64,000 nucleotides of DNA from Delphinus delphis (lineage: Eukaryota; Chordata; Mammalia; Artiodactyla; Delphinidae). Under the pieces are notes generated by a model. It was not told where the DNA came from and searched no databases. It saw only the letters and a program-made list of their open reading frames with translations. The position numbers were made by a program, and so were the translations under genes. The stretch is from NCBI RefSeq assembly GCF_949987515.2, contig NC_082688.1:101907893-101971892 (forward strand), written 5' to 3'. Shown piece by piece: positions 45,769 through 57,935 of the stretch (positions are counted from its first letter, which is position 1; each line of letters begins with the position of its first letter).

Positions 45769-45816
<48 letters not shown>
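45769..45816 (+). repeat. (CA)n microsatellite
   Basis: About 24 CA units after antisense L1. Confidence 0.97.
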
Positions 45817-45818
<2 letters not shown>

Positions 45819-46291
45819 AGAAGCAAAATTCTCTAGGTGAAAAGTGGATGCTGGCCCAGGAATCAGTTACACAGCTTTGAGATGCCAATCTAAATTGTAA
45901 CTAGGTAACTAAGCCATAGCTTTTGGGTACACCATGCTTGATCAGATTGGAACTGAGCTACTGAGGTTTTCAACTCTTCACGGGTGGATTGAATTAAATG
46001 CTGCCAGTGCCAGCAGAGCAGAGGAGGTGGATTGAGGCAGATCCTTGGTTACTCACAGTACATAGCTAGCTCAGTCCTTCTCACACAAAGACAGTGGATA
46101 AATCTTCATTCAATCCTTTACAGCTGAATTTTATGAGGAATTGTCTTCCAAAGAGGCTCTAGTAGTACCAGAGACATTGATTTAGAGTTTGAATATTGTT
46201 TCAGGTAAAGTGGAAATGGATCAAAGCAATATTTCTAGTTAATATATTTTTAGATAATGTGATTTTAAATGTGTGAGTTTAAAATGTCATA
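45817..46291. other. No gene seen
   Basis: Unassigned sequence. Confidence 0.6.
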
Positions 46292-46490
46292 AATATTAAT
46301 GAAGTTATTTACAAAACAGAAACAGACTCACAGACATAGAAAACAGACTTATGATTACCTAACGGGAAAGGAGAGGGGAAGGGATAAATTAGATAAACAA
46401 CAAGGTCCTACTGTACAGCGCACGGCACTATAGTCAGTATCTTGTAATAAACTCTAATGGAAAAGAAAAAATGTAATAAATATTAAAAAT
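46292..46490 (+). mobile_element. L1 3' UTR fragment, sense
   Basis: AACAGAAACAGACTCACAGA, AGGTCCTACTGTACAGCGCA and TCAGTATCTTGTAATAAACT match an artiodactyl-type L1 3' UTR. Confidence 0.85.
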
Positions 46491-47424
46491 AGATGTTTTA
46501 TTATTTTATCTATTTTGAAAAGTTTATATATTGAGAATTATAGGGGAGTTGTTTTTTTTTTTTTAAGGAGAACACTAATAGTATCTGGTTTCAGAGATGT
46601 TCTCCTAAGAAGCAACACACACTGTCATGGAGTCCCCAGCACTTGCCTCTAATCAGCCTGGACTCTGCACCACTCCAGCTGTCTGTGCTGCTTGTGGGTA
46701 TGTGCTGGGACTGGATCTCCAACTTCCACTCTTCCAGCAACTGGCTCCTGGGTACGGTCTTCTGATTTTGCTTCTTTCCTCTCTCTGGATTTGCTCCCCT
46801 GCCGGTGTCTCCCTCCACTTTTGCCCTCTGCTTACTGGACTCCATCTACTGCTATACTTTTCCATTTGCTTCATCCCTCTCTGCTTTATGTTTTTAAAAC
46901 TTGGACACAAAATACATTATATTTAGCCACAAACTCTGGAATCTGTTAGAAGATAGTGCTAAGTGTTCTTAGCATCTGCATACAATAACCAAAGAAGGTT
47001 TGATAATAATAAGCCGTATATACAGAATAAGGACCAAAAGCCATGCTTGTCCTCCTGATAGAAGTACAATGGTTGTGGAATCCTCAGTCTAAGGGGCTCC
47101 TTTCGGGGAAAATCTGGCCCATCTTCCTATAGCTAAACTGTGGTACTCTGAAAATGTACAAGTTATTAGTGTCAGACAGCAAATTTGCACAAAGGCATAC
47201 AAAGGTCTGAAATTTGATAAGCATTTTTTATGAAAGTGGAAAAGACCCTCTTCTTTGCTCTAATCATGTTTTATAATAATTCCTTTCTCTGTATGAACCC
47301 TTTTGAAGTTGGTAAACCAAGGCTGAAGTGATGGAAACATATTCTGAAAGATCTCCCAAAAGGGAGCTCCCAATACAAAGCAACATAGGATAAAAAGGCA
47401 GAATAACGACCTTAAGGTTAGCTT
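46491..47424. other. No gene seen
   Basis: Unassigned sequence. Overlapping frames near 46590-46950 run on both strands with no recognisable domain. Confidence 0.55.
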
Positions 47425-47600
47425 CTGATCAGATAGTCTAAGTTCTAACTTCGCCTCTGCCACTCACCACGTACCTGACCTTGGATAAGTTCCTTAGTGA
47501 CTCTCAAGCTCTATTTTGTTCACCTATATAAATGGGGATAAAAATACTACTTACCTGGTAGAGTTACTACAGCAAGTAAATGAGAGGGTCTATGTAAATC
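47425..47600 (+). mobile_element. MIR SINE
   Basis: GCCTCTGCCACTCACCACGT, CTGACCTTGGATAAGTTCCT and TATAAATGGGGATAAAAATAC match sense MIR. Confidence 0.88.
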
Positions 47601-47951
47601 TCTTATCACAGTTACTCTTAGAGCTTAGTAAGATTTGGGTAACTGGTAATATTGAAAGCAACATAAAACCCCTGTTCCTGCCATAAGAGAGCAGGTTTTT
47701 AAAAAATTCTGAATATTCACAACAGATCAGCTATTGTGTAGCTGCAATTTATACTTAAAACAGCAGGTGGCACTAGTACCATATTTATCTGGGACTACAT
47801 GTCCCCTGATTTTCTTTTTTTTTTTTTTTAAAGCATTCATTTTCAGCTTTCTTTTCCAGAAATAGGAGCATTTCCCCCTTGATCTTTTAATTTTTGTTAT
47901 CCCTCTATGGTTTAGTAGGCTATTCAGTAGCATAGCAAAGTAAATTATTTC
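47601..47951. other. No gene seen
   Basis: Unassigned sequence with a T run near 47815-47830. Confidence 0.6.
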
Positions 47952-47961
47952 TATTTTTAGT

Positions 47962-48210
47962 TTTTTTTGGTTTTGTTTTGTTTTGTGCATTTTTTTTTGG
48001 CTGCATTGGGTCTTCATTGCAGTGCACGGGCTTCTCACTGTGGTGGCTTCTCTTGTTGTGGAGCACAGGCTCTACACACAAGGGCTCAGTAGTTGTGGTG
48101 CACAGGCTTAGTTGCTCGGCAGCATGTGGGGTCTTCCTGGACCAGGGCTCGAACCTATGTCCCCTGCACTGGCAAGCAGATTCTTAACCACTGCGCCACC
48201 AGGGAAGCCC
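47962..48210 (-). mobile_element. CHR-1 like SINE
   Basis: Minus-strand copy: T-rich tail, GGCTGCATTGGGTCTTCATTG, ending GCGCCACCAGGGAAGCCC. An imperfect flanking repeat of the type TATTTTTAGT / TATTTTTAAT is present. Confidence 0.9.
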
Positions 48211-49932
48211 TAGTATTTTTAATCCAGACACAAATTGCCGTGGGCTGATTTCATGAAATTTTTAAAATTTATTTTGAAGTTTTGCCCTCTTTCTAATTCG
48301 TTCTCTAAGTTTGACTGTATTGTTTCCTATGGGCATTGAAATAAGACTATTTTACATCTGTGGTCTCCTTTAATCCTAAGAAAAGTTCAAGCCCCCTTTT
48401 CCAGAATACCATAGGATATGCATTTATTAGAAGGAATGTTTGAAGAAAAGACTTTGAGCGTACCAATGATTCTGAAATCATTTTTAAATCGCTCATGGGT
48501 CATTCAGCAGCAATGATCATTATATTTACCAATTCAATTTGCATTGCTGTCACAATATCTTGGTGTATGTAATTTCCTATGTTGCTGCCATTGCAACTAA
48601 CGGCAGGTCATTCTCTAGCCCAGCTAGGAAGCCACAGGTCTGACTTTATTAGGTTGCATCAGGCTTGAACTGTGACATGGCCCCGGGCTCCCTTGAATTA
48701 CAGAGTTCAGAGACCCTCTAAGAGTTAACTCAGTCCCTCACAGCAAGATGCTCACTCAGAGCCAACCGAAGGCAAACATAGGCTCTGTGCAAAACATATT
48801 CGTGCAACCACACCCCAGAGTCTCGTTTGCAACCATAATTCTGTGGTCAGAGCACAAATGGTGGTATTAAGAAAGATCGACCACAAGGGCGGAGCTGTCA
48901 GCTCACACCGGGCTGGGAGGTGAGCTCTGAGGGTCCTGCTAATGCCTTTTAGGGGAACAGTGACACCAGCTTTGAGGGAGGAATTCACAGTGACGTCCTG
49001 CAGCCCACTGAAAGGCTCATTCCCTCCAAGAGCATACACTAGTGACAAAATAACAGTAATTGGGTTGACCTAGTTAAGCTTCTCTGTAACAAGTGAAATC
49101 ACTTTAAACCTAAATTCTCTTCTGTGTTTAAAGACATAAGTTTAAGGAGAAAACTAAACTTTGTAGAAACTGAAATGTCACGCGTGTTATAGTCAAGTAG
49201 TAAATTTCATGAATTGGCCCTATTTTTTTTTTTTTTTTTTTGCCCATGAGGTCCCCTCACATGAACATCAAAACAAGAGAGAACAGTTATGATAAAATTC
49301 AGTTATGATAAAATAAATTAGGAAGCATTACATCTTTTTCTATGGAATAGTTAATATTACATTCAACTGATCTATTCTTTTAGTATACAGAAGTATATGC
49401 CTTTATATTAGAGCTGGCACATTTTTTAGATGTAATATTTGGACCATATTTTCCACGCCTTCTATGCTGTTTGGTCAGCTCAGATTTTCTACTTCTTGGC
49501 TCAATTTCGTTCACCTACATTTTCCTGGTGAATTCTGTCTTTCATTGTGACTCTCACAGTTTATTAATTAAGAACTATACAGCATAGTCTCTTATAAATT
49601 TTATTTTCTACAACTGTGGTCCTGTATCCTTTCGTATTCCTAACTGTGTGTACAGTATTTACATTTTTCTTTTACTCTTGACTAGATTCACTCCAGATCT
49701 ATTCATTTTATCAGTATACTTCTACTTCAAATGGCTTACAGAACATTAAGTAAAATATATGGCCATTTTAATTTTCCTGTTGTTCACATTCTAGGTAAAC
49801 AAGACTTTCCTATCTTCAAATAATACACCATTCCAAAGAATTCTAACATTTGTACCCAGACCATGAATTACAACGACAATTTTAAAAATAGGAAGTCAAG
49901 TGAGGTCTTTTTTGCAAATTACAGGAGAAATC
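48211..49932. other. No gene seen; possible conserved non-coding segment
   Basis: 1.7 kb in which no repeat family was recognised, apart from a T run near 49225-49242. The segment 48470-48640 looks non-repetitive and could be constrained; that is a guess. Confidence 0.5.
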
Positions 49933-49945
49933 AAAACACAATTCC

Positions 49946-50345
49946 GGACTTCCCTGGAGGTGCAGTGGTTAAGAATCCGCCTGCCAATGCAGGGGACACG
50001 GGTTTGAGCCCTGGTCCGGGAAGATCCCACACGCCACGGAGCAACTAAGCCCATGTGCCACAACTACTAAGCCTGTGCCTGTCTAGAGCCCGTGAGCCAC
50101 AACTACTGAGCCTGTGCTCTAGAGCCCGCATGCCACAACTACTGAGCCCACGTGCCACAACTACTGAAGACCGCGTGCCTAGAGCCCGTGCTCTGCAACG
50201 AGAGAAGCTACTGCAATGAGAAGCCCGCGCACCGCAACGAAGCGTAGCCCCTGGTCACCAAAACTAGAGAAAGCCCGCGTGCAGCAACGAAGACCCAACG
50301 CAGCCAAAAATAAAATAAATAAATTTATTTAAAAAAAACAAAAAC
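49946..50345 (+). mobile_element. CHR-1 like SINE, long form
   Basis: The tRNA-like head is followed by an expanded body of CACAACTACTGAGCC-type units. It is flanked by a 13-bp near-perfect duplication, AAAACACAATTCC (49933-49945) and AAAATACAATTCC (50346-50358). Confidence 0.95.
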
Positions 50346-50593
50346 AAAATACAATTCCCAGGGCCAAGCTCTCTCTTGGCACTTGAAGTGTGGGCCAAGC
50401 CCAAAGTTAATAAGGACAGACTTTAACAGTCAGATCATTTCTAAGTGGAGTTTGCCTCCAGAAAGAACATAAGTGAGTTTATTTCTCCTCCTAAGAGACT
50501 TTTTGCGTCTGTGGTCTGAGTCGTTCTGAGAAACAAACCCTGAGGCATCATTTTATGGAGGGAAGGGCTTGTTTAAATAAGAACAGTATGCCA

Positions 50594-50812
50594 GGGCTTC
50601 CCTGGTGGCGCAGTGGTTGAGAGTCCGCCTGCCGATGCAGGGGACACAGGTTTGTGCCCCGGTCCAGGAAGATGCCACATGCCGCGGAGCGGCTGAGCCC
50701 GTGAGCCATGGCCACTGAGCCTGCGCGTCCGGAGCCTGTGCTCCGCAACGGGAGAGCCCACAATAGTGAGAGGCCCGCGTACCGCCAAAAAAAACCCAAA
50801 ACAAAAACAAAC
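50594..50812 (+). mobile_element. CHR-2 type SINE
   Basis: Plus-strand copy flanked by a perfect 15-bp duplication, AAGAACAGTATGCCA, at 50579-50593 and 50813-50827. Confidence 0.97.
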
Positions 50813-50827
50813 AAGAACAGTATGCCA

Positions 50828-51270
50828 CAGTAACATGACTAAGATTGACTAAGTAACTAAGATGACTAAGATTGAAGGCTCTACAAGAAAAACTACTTCC
50901 ATAATGTTGCCTACAAGTTAACATTAAAGGTTTGTTGTTAAGCTACCATTCATGGGCTTTGCAAGCACGTATTTGCTTGATTCAAAGAATAACTTTCAAA
51001 ATATCCAAATTTAAAATCTTACCTTCCAAATGAACAATCCCTAAAACCTTGAGTCACTTTCATTGTGGCAGTAACAACTCTATGCTAAATGCAGATTCTC
51101 CCAAGAGGATAAAAAGATTTGACATTCTAAAACATGAATTCTGAGGCCAAGGACCAGTAGAAGACAACAGATAGCTGTCCCAATCTCAGTGAGCTCACGA
51201 ACATAAAAGCAGTTAAAAATATTACCCATGTGTATATCTGCAGGAAATGAAAGCTGGATAGCGAAGAGAT
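50828..51270. other. No gene seen
   Basis: Unassigned sequence between a SINE and an L1. Confidence 0.6.
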
Positions 51271-51912
51271 ATGTGCGTTCCACATATTGATTACGGCATT
51301 ATACACCATAGCCAAAGTGTGGAAATTACCTAAGTGTCCATCCACAGATGGATAGATAAAGAAAATGTGGTGTATATAGACAATGGAATATTATTCAGCC
51401 ATGAGAAAGAAGGAAATCCTGCCGTTTCTGACTACATGGATGGGCCTTGAGGGCATCATGCCAAGTGAGATATGTCAGAGAGAGAAGGACAAATACTATA
51501 TGATCTCACTCATATGTGGAATCGTAAAAAAAACAAAAATGAACTCACAGAAACAGAGAGTAGAACGGTGGTTGCCGGGAGCTGGGGGATGTGGGAAATG
51601 GGGAGAAGTTGGTCAAAGGGCACAAGCTTCCAGTTATAAGATGAATAAGTTCTGGAGATCTAATGTACAATATAGTGACTACAGGTAACAATACTGTATT
51701 ATATGTGTTATCTACCTGAAAGTTGCTGAGAGTAAACCTTCGATGTTTTACCACACACACATACACACACATGTTAATCCCGTGAAGTGCTGGAGGTGTT
51801 AACTCATCTTATTGTGGGAATCATTTCACAATGTATATGTGCATCGAATCATCACACTTTACACCTTATATGTACAATTACATGTCAATTATATCTCAGT
51901 AAGCTGAAAAAA
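51271..51912 (+). mobile_element. L1 3' end (ORF2 end and 3' UTR)
   Basis: AAAGTGTGGAAATTACCTAAG, ATGGAATATTATTCAGCCATG and GATCTCACTCATATGTGGAA are L1 ORF2-end and 3' UTR motifs in order, ending near TATCTCAGTAAGCTG. Confidence 0.88.
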
Positions 51913-52194
51913 AAGATTACCTATCTCGTGCTGGCTCTATAGTTTCAACACTCTCACTTCCCTGACAAGACCCCCTTCGAGTATTTATGGAAAACCCCAG
52001 AATGTATCTCAGTCCTTACAACACTCTGGCCAGTTTTCTTTTATTTTCTCCTCTGACCTTTGCCAGGTGGTGTCACCAGTATCTACAAGGCCTTGCAAAT
52101 CTTTTCACACTTTTTCACATGTCCTTCTAGCACCATGCCTTCAACCAGGCGGCACTGTCATTTCCAGTAGGACAGCTATGAGAACACCTCCCTC

Positions 52195-52830
52195 CACTCT
52201 TTCCCCCCCAGCTTAATTGAGATATAATTAACACATAACATTGTATAAGCTTAAGGTATACAACATGTTGATTCAATACTTATATACTGCGAAATGGTTA
52301 CCACCACAGCTATAGCTAACACCTTCATCACATCACATAATTAATTACCATACGCTTTTCTACCTAGTCTAGGTGAAAACATTTAAGATCTACTCTCTTA
52401 GCGACTTTCGAGTGTATAATATAGCATTGTTAACGATAGTCATCGTGCCCGTACATGAGATCTTCAGAACTCACCCATTTTCTAGCTGCAAGTTTGTAAC
52501 CTTTGACCAACATCTCCTCATTCCCCCACCCACCCCCCACTTACCCCCCATCCCACCAGCTCCTGGCAACCACCATTCTACTCTCTGTTTCTATGAGTTC
52601 GTAGATCATACAGTATTTATCTTTCTGGCTGACTTAGTTTACTTAGCATGGTGTCCTCAAGGTCCTCAATGTTTTTGCAAATGGCAGGATTTCCTTCTTT
52701 CTCATAGATGAATAATATTCCATTGTATGTATATACCACATCTTCTTTATCCATTCATCCCTCGATGGACACTTAGGTCATTTTCACATCTTGGCTACTG
52801 TGAATATGCTGCAATGAACCTGCCTCCCTC
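52195..52830 (-). mobile_element. Old L1 3' end, antisense
   Basis: TTAATTGAGATATAATTAACA, TTAAGGTATACAACATGTTG and ATGAATAATATTCCATTGTA are antisense L1 motifs. Confidence 0.88.
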
Positions 52831-53241
52831 CCCTCTTAAGAAGCCTGCTTGTTCAATGGGTACCAAAGCAGTTGTTTATGTGCTACTGTCTTACAGAGAT
52901 TTAGTTACTTTTTTTTAAATTCATAGTTTCCATCATTTAGAATAGAGTTCAGAGGGGCTAGGCCAGTAGACAATTCCCCAAAACAGATACTCAACTGTTC
53001 TCAGAAGTGCCCCATCCTCTGATTTCTAAGGCATCCGTTGCTACTTGGAGTTCTTCTCTTCCAATGACTTCTCTTCCAGAAGCTTCTCTCAAATCTTTAT
53101 GTAACAGACTTCTGGTGGGTAAGTCCCACATCGGTGCCTCCTTCATTCCCCGGTCCTTCTCCTGGAGGCCCCCTCCCCGACACCTCTCCCCCCCATCCCA
53201 CCCTCCCACCTTCCCACGCACTTCGAAGGGTGGCAGTCATA
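52831..53241. other. No gene seen
   Basis: Unassigned sequence with a C-rich patch near 53160-53215. Confidence 0.55.
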
Positions 53242-53249
53242 GTGTAGAG

Positions 53250-53797
53250 CAGGGGTTGGCAAACTATGGGCCTCAAGCGAAATCCAGCTGACGACCACCT
53301 GTTTTCGTACGGTCTGCAAGAATGTTTTTTACGTTTTTAAATAATTGGAAAAAATCAAGAGAGGAATAGTATTTCATAACATATGAAAATTACATGAAAT
53401 TCAAATGCCAAGCCTACAAATAAAGTTTTACTGACACACAGCCACACTTTTTTTTTTTTTTTTTGCGGTACGCGGGCTTCTCACTGCTGTGGCCTCTCCC
53501 GTTGCGGAGCACAGGCTCCGGACGCGCAGGCTCAGCGGCCATGGCTTACGGGCCCAGCCGCTCCGCGACATGTGGGATCTTCCCGGACCGGGGCACGAAC
53601 CCGCGTCCCCTGCATCGGCAGGCGGACTCTCAACCACTGCGCCACCAGGAAAGCCCCACATTCATTTTTTTATGTATTGTCTATGGCTGCTTTTCTGCTA
53701 CAATTGCAGAGTGGAGTGGTCGCAATAGAAACCATAAGGCTGGCAAAGTCTAAAGTACATGTGTGGGTCCTTTACAATAAAAGTTCACTGACCCTTG
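53250..53797 (+). mobile_element. hAT-type (Charlie/MER class) DNA transposon, split by a SINE
   Basis: The left end CAGGGGTTGGCAAACTATGG and the right end, on the other strand, CAAGGGTCAGTGAACTTTTA form an imperfect inverted repeat. Near-matching 8-bp flanks, GTGTAGAG (53242-53249) and GTTTAGAC (53798-53805), agree at six of eight positions, as for an old hAT target duplication. The interior follows a common mammalian non-autonomous element (ACAAATAAAGTTTTACTGACA; TATTGTCTATGGCTGCTTTT). Confidence 0.8.
53448..53655 (-). mobile_element. CHR-2 type SINE nested in the hAT element
   Basis: Minus-strand copy; the hAT sequence resumes directly after it (CACATTCATTTTTTTATG). Confidence 0.95.
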
Positions 53798-54015
53798 GTT
53801 TAGACCGTGGACCCTGGAGCCAGTCTGCCTGGGGTTTGAATGTAGTTCTGCCACTAACTAACTATGTAGGCAATACCCTAACGTGTGGTGAGCCACAATT
53901 TTCACATTTGTAAGGTGGGGATGACAACAGTTCTATTTACCTCATTAGGTTGTGTGGGGATTAAACAAGTTGAACTAGAATAGGACCAGGCACAGGCCAT
54001 ACATGTTAATTACTG
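53798..54015 (+). mobile_element. MIR SINE
   Basis: GACCCTGGAGCCAGTCTGCCT, TGAATGTAGTTCTGCCACTA and CTCATTAGGTTGTGTGGGGA match sense MIR. Its 5' part abuts the hAT element. Confidence 0.88.
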
Positions 54016-55233
54016 TTGTTACACTACAGCTCGTGACCGTGGAAAATCTGGTTGGTACTAAAGAAAAATTCTGGGTCAAACATTTGCTTCTTAACTGACC
54101 TCAAAGAAAAGTCTGCTGAATATGAGAGTCACCTAAAGAATAGTGTCCTTCTTACGAAGGGGCTGCAGAGTGAAACTTCTCTCCTGCCCCCAATAAAAGT
54201 CAAATGTAGGCATTTAACTTCCCGCTTTTCTATAACACATAGTCCAGGGAATCTCAACAACCAAGTAGTTTTCTTTTGTTTATTTTGTTCTGAAGAAGGT
54301 TGAATAAAGTGTTCTTTTTTTTTTCCATTTTCCTCTACAGTCATTTTCCATGTAAATATATAATTTTATGTAGTTACGATCATATTATGGTATATACAGT
54401 TGAATTATTTTACTTAAGTTTACATCTTAATTTTTCCATTTTGCTTCTTAGTTTTCATCGTCTCTTGTTTTAAACAGTTTTATGGAGATAATTTTTCAAC
54501 ATATATATATGTTTTTCAAGATATATATGAATATAGGTTTTTTTTTTAAAGTCAAGTAGTTTTCATTTTTTCTTCCCTATTAATCAACCCAGCTTTCATT
54601 AAACTAATGACTTCAAATTGCTATGTCATCAACTTCTCCCAAAGGGGGGCTTGGAGCACATTTAGATATTTGCAGCAAAGAGCATTCTAGAAACAAAGCT
54701 AAAAGCTTTCTGCTATGAAAGTGCTCACCAAGCATCAGTCTCACAGTGATGGGGATGAGGGTGTGAATAGCTTTAGACCCTGGCCATCATCTCCCCATTC
54801 ATCAGAGAAACTGGAACTCCAGAGCCACAGAGCAGAGCCAAGGACAGACCCAGAGACGTTCACCAGAGCATTTGGGAACAGAGAATAGATAGTGATGTGA
54901 GTCTGAATATGGAAAAGGTGTTTCTGGGCCTGTAGAGACCTGTTCCTTTGTCCAGTTTAGCTCATGGGTCCCAAATTACCATGCATCGCCCCATCCCTGG
55001 CTTACCCCGTCCCAAAGCATTTGCCCTTAGAAGACTGCAAAGTGGTGCTTAGAGTGAAATATATCCCCCCCCCCTTTTTATTATAGTTCTAGTAACTACA
55101 TTCACTCATATGTAGGATCAAAGAATGAGCCTCCTCTGTCTAGGAAAAAAAGATTTTAACAGAATCCATACCTTCTTTGAGAGAAGCAATTAAGTCAGCC
55201 AGATTTGGCAAAACAAACCTGGTAATCAAAGGA
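54016..55233. other. No gene seen
   Basis: Unassigned, AT-rich in the middle; no reading frame with known domains. Confidence 0.6.
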
Positions 55234-55248
55234 GGAAGCCAGGCTCTT

Positions 55249-55537
55249 TTTTTTAAAAAAAAAAACTTATTTATTTATTTTTGGCTGCGTTGGGTCTTCA
55301 TTGATGCGCGCGGGCTTTCTGTGAGCGGGGGCTACCCTTCGTTGTGGTGCGCGGGCTTCTCATTGCGGTGGCTTCTCTTGTTGCAGAGCACGGGCTCTAG
55401 ATGCGCGGGCTTCAGTAGTTGTGGCGTAGGGGCTCAGTTGCTCCGCGGCATGTGGGATCCTCCTGGACTAGGGATCGAACCTGTGTCCCCTGCATTGGCA
55501 GGCAGATTCCTATCCACTGAGCCACCAGAGAAGCCCC
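55249..55537 (-). mobile_element. CHR-1 like SINE
   Basis: Minus-strand copy flanked by a perfect 15-bp duplication, GGAAGCCAGGCTCTT, at 55234-55248 and 55538-55552. Confidence 0.96.
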
Positions 55538-55552
55538 GGAAGCCAGGCTCTT

Positions 55553-56585
55553 GACAGTTGTCTGCACATCCATCTGTTCTCTTAGGCACTGTCAGGGGGA
55601 GTCACAATATTCATGTCAAACTAGTCTCCAAATTCATTTATCCTCATTTCTTTCTCCAAGGCACCTTCTAACAGAGCATGCTAGGAGTGCTTAAGTGTGT
55701 GTTTGTGTGGGTTTTGGAGTCTGAACATCCCTGCTCGTGGAATACGCTTAATGTTTCTTCTGAAAAGATATCAGAGGAAAAAGTAAAGGATATTTCTGGG
55801 AATCCTGCTGTTATTCCACCTACTCATCTAGTTGACTCTCTAATTTTAAGCCACATTTTAATAAAAGACTTTGAATAGCTCTGCTTTTATGATTTAAATG
55901 GACTTTCAAATTGGGATTTAACCATCTGATATAACAAAGTGGGTGGACTTCAGTCTTTAGAGGAAAAAGAATAAACATCCTGAAAGCTGTAACTAAAAAT
56001 TTCCATTTTTCTCCAATCCTTTTATTGCAATTATTGTCACACTTGAAATATCCAGCAACCAAATTCAAACGTTAAGTTTTGCAAACAGCCTCCAATTCAA
56101 GGTGCTGGGGTAGGGGCAGGGGCGGGGTGGAGTGTGAGTGTTTTGCGGGGGAGGGGTGAGGCAGCTGAAATCATTTTGGTAGAAATCCAGCTCTACTGAA
56201 TGAGCATTAACACTCTGACAGGTATTAAATTTAAAATACACCAGGGGTTACAGAACATCGGTCATCCAATTTTCTCAGACACAGGTAACTGAAGTAACTT
56301 TGTGATGCCCCTATTCCACAGCGCAAAATACTTGAGCTCCAAACGGTCCACCTGGAGTTGAGGAAGGTGTGAAGTGAGTCCTAAGGAAATATCAAAGGAA
56401 AACTTCAGTCCAGGACAACTTGGATATAAAAGGTGAAGACAGGCAGATATCACAGATGACCATGAAAATGGCAGCTCTATTTAGTAGTTGTATAACCAGC
56501 CTTCCCAGGACAGACCCCTCCCCCAGGTCCCCTGCTATAGCTCCTCTCTGAAGTACCCAGATAATTGTGTCTGATGCACATTTCC
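55553..56585. other. No gene seen
   Basis: Unassigned sequence with a G-rich patch at 56105-56160. Confidence 0.6.
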
Positions 56586-56589
56586 TGAG

Positions 56590-56960
56590 TTGTTTTACAA
56601 ATGCTAAAACCCACACCAAATGGAAGAAGTTAACTACTTGATGACCAAGAGCACGTAGCCCCCAGGCCTACTGGGGCCTAAGGATAGATAGATGATGTTA
56701 ACCACTGCCCTGTTAACTCACCATCAATCAACCAATCAGAGAATTGTGCACGAGCTGATCACACACCCTGGGATGCCCCTCCCTCTTTTGGCCTTTTAAA
56801 AATGTTTTGATGCAATCCATGGGGAATTTAGGTGTTTTGAGCACTAGCTGTCCTGAACTTCTTGCTTGGTGCCCTGCAATAGATGCTGCACTTTCCTTCA
56901 CCACGACCCGGTTTCAGTAGATTGCTTTACTGCACATGGGCTAACAGACCCAGGACCACC
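56590..56960 (+). mobile_element. ERV-class LTR (candidate)
   Basis: ACCAATCAGAGAATTGTGCA, CTTTTGGCCTTTTAAAAATG (TATA-like), CTTGCTTGGTGCCCTGCAAT and GTAGATTGCTTTACTGCACA follow the U3-R-U5 order of a gammaretrovirus-like LTR. The polyadenylation signal is decayed (AATAGA). Ends are approximate and no internal region is attached. Confidence 0.55.
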
Positions 56961-57239
56961 CATTCCTATCTTCTTAGGGTTATCCTTGACCCGTCTGGTA
57001 TCTCACACAAGGAGGCAAGATCCAGAGTTTCTAGGGCCTGAAGCCTATACAGTCAGGCTCTTAAATAATACAAACATAGATCGATAGATGATAGATCGAT
57101 CCACCAAACTTTTGAAAAACATATGCTGATGAAAGTACACTGAGGGGGCCGGAAGCCTCCCTCAGTAAATCCCCTTCTGCCCACGCTACCCTCCAGTTGT
57201 TTCTACCTTCAATATATGCCAAGAACCTCTTTTCCATCT

Positions 57240-57935
57240 CCACCCCTAACATCTTGGACCCAACTACCTTCATGTCTTGCCTGAACTACTGAAATAGCCT
57301 TCCAACCATCTGATCTTCCTGCATCTTCCCTGGTGTCTTTACAGTCTATCCATCCCACAGCAGGCAAATTAGATTATGTCCTTGCTTGGTTCAACATCCC
57401 CCCCAAATTCTTTTTCATAGCAATATATAAAGTCCTCCCTATGCCTTTCAGGGTCCTGCTTTATTGGCTCACCCTATGTCTCTTGGAACAAGTTCCCTCC
57501 CATACCCTGCCCCTTACTAACACCTCTTGCCACCCAGGAATCCTTGCTGTTTCTCCCTGGTTTTGGAACCAGCCAAACGTGCCCCCTGGCTTTTGCATTT
57601 GCTGTTCTTGATGTCTGAATACTTTCCTCTGAAATCCTCACTTCCTGCAGGTCTGCACTTCAAGGTCACTTTAGCAGAGATGCCTTCCCAGACCACTTGA
57701 TATAAAACTGTAGTGCACGGCCCCCTCCAACACACACATCTCATCCTCCTTGCTTTGGATTTTTCTTCACAGGCTTAGCCTCATTTGGCATAATTTGTTC
57801 ATTGTTTTACTCTCCTCCTCTAGACTATAAGCTCTATGAGGGTAGGGATTTTTTCTTTATTCACTGCTGTGCCTCCATTCTTTGAACAATGCCTGACACC
57901 TAGCAGGCACTTAATAAGTATTTATGGAAAGAAAA
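57240..57935 (+). mobile_element. L2 LINE 3' region
   Basis: About 700 bp of sense L2: CAGCAGGCAAATTAGATTAT, GCAGGTCTGCACTTCAAGGT, CTAGACTATAAGCTCTATGAG and the terminal GCAGGCACTTAATAAGTATT. Confidence 0.9.

Noticed and set aside
8156..55537. Repeated small frames with the same peptide (for example VAEHRLRTRRLSGHGSRAQP)
   Set aside because: They are translations of CHR-2 SINE copies and not a protein family.
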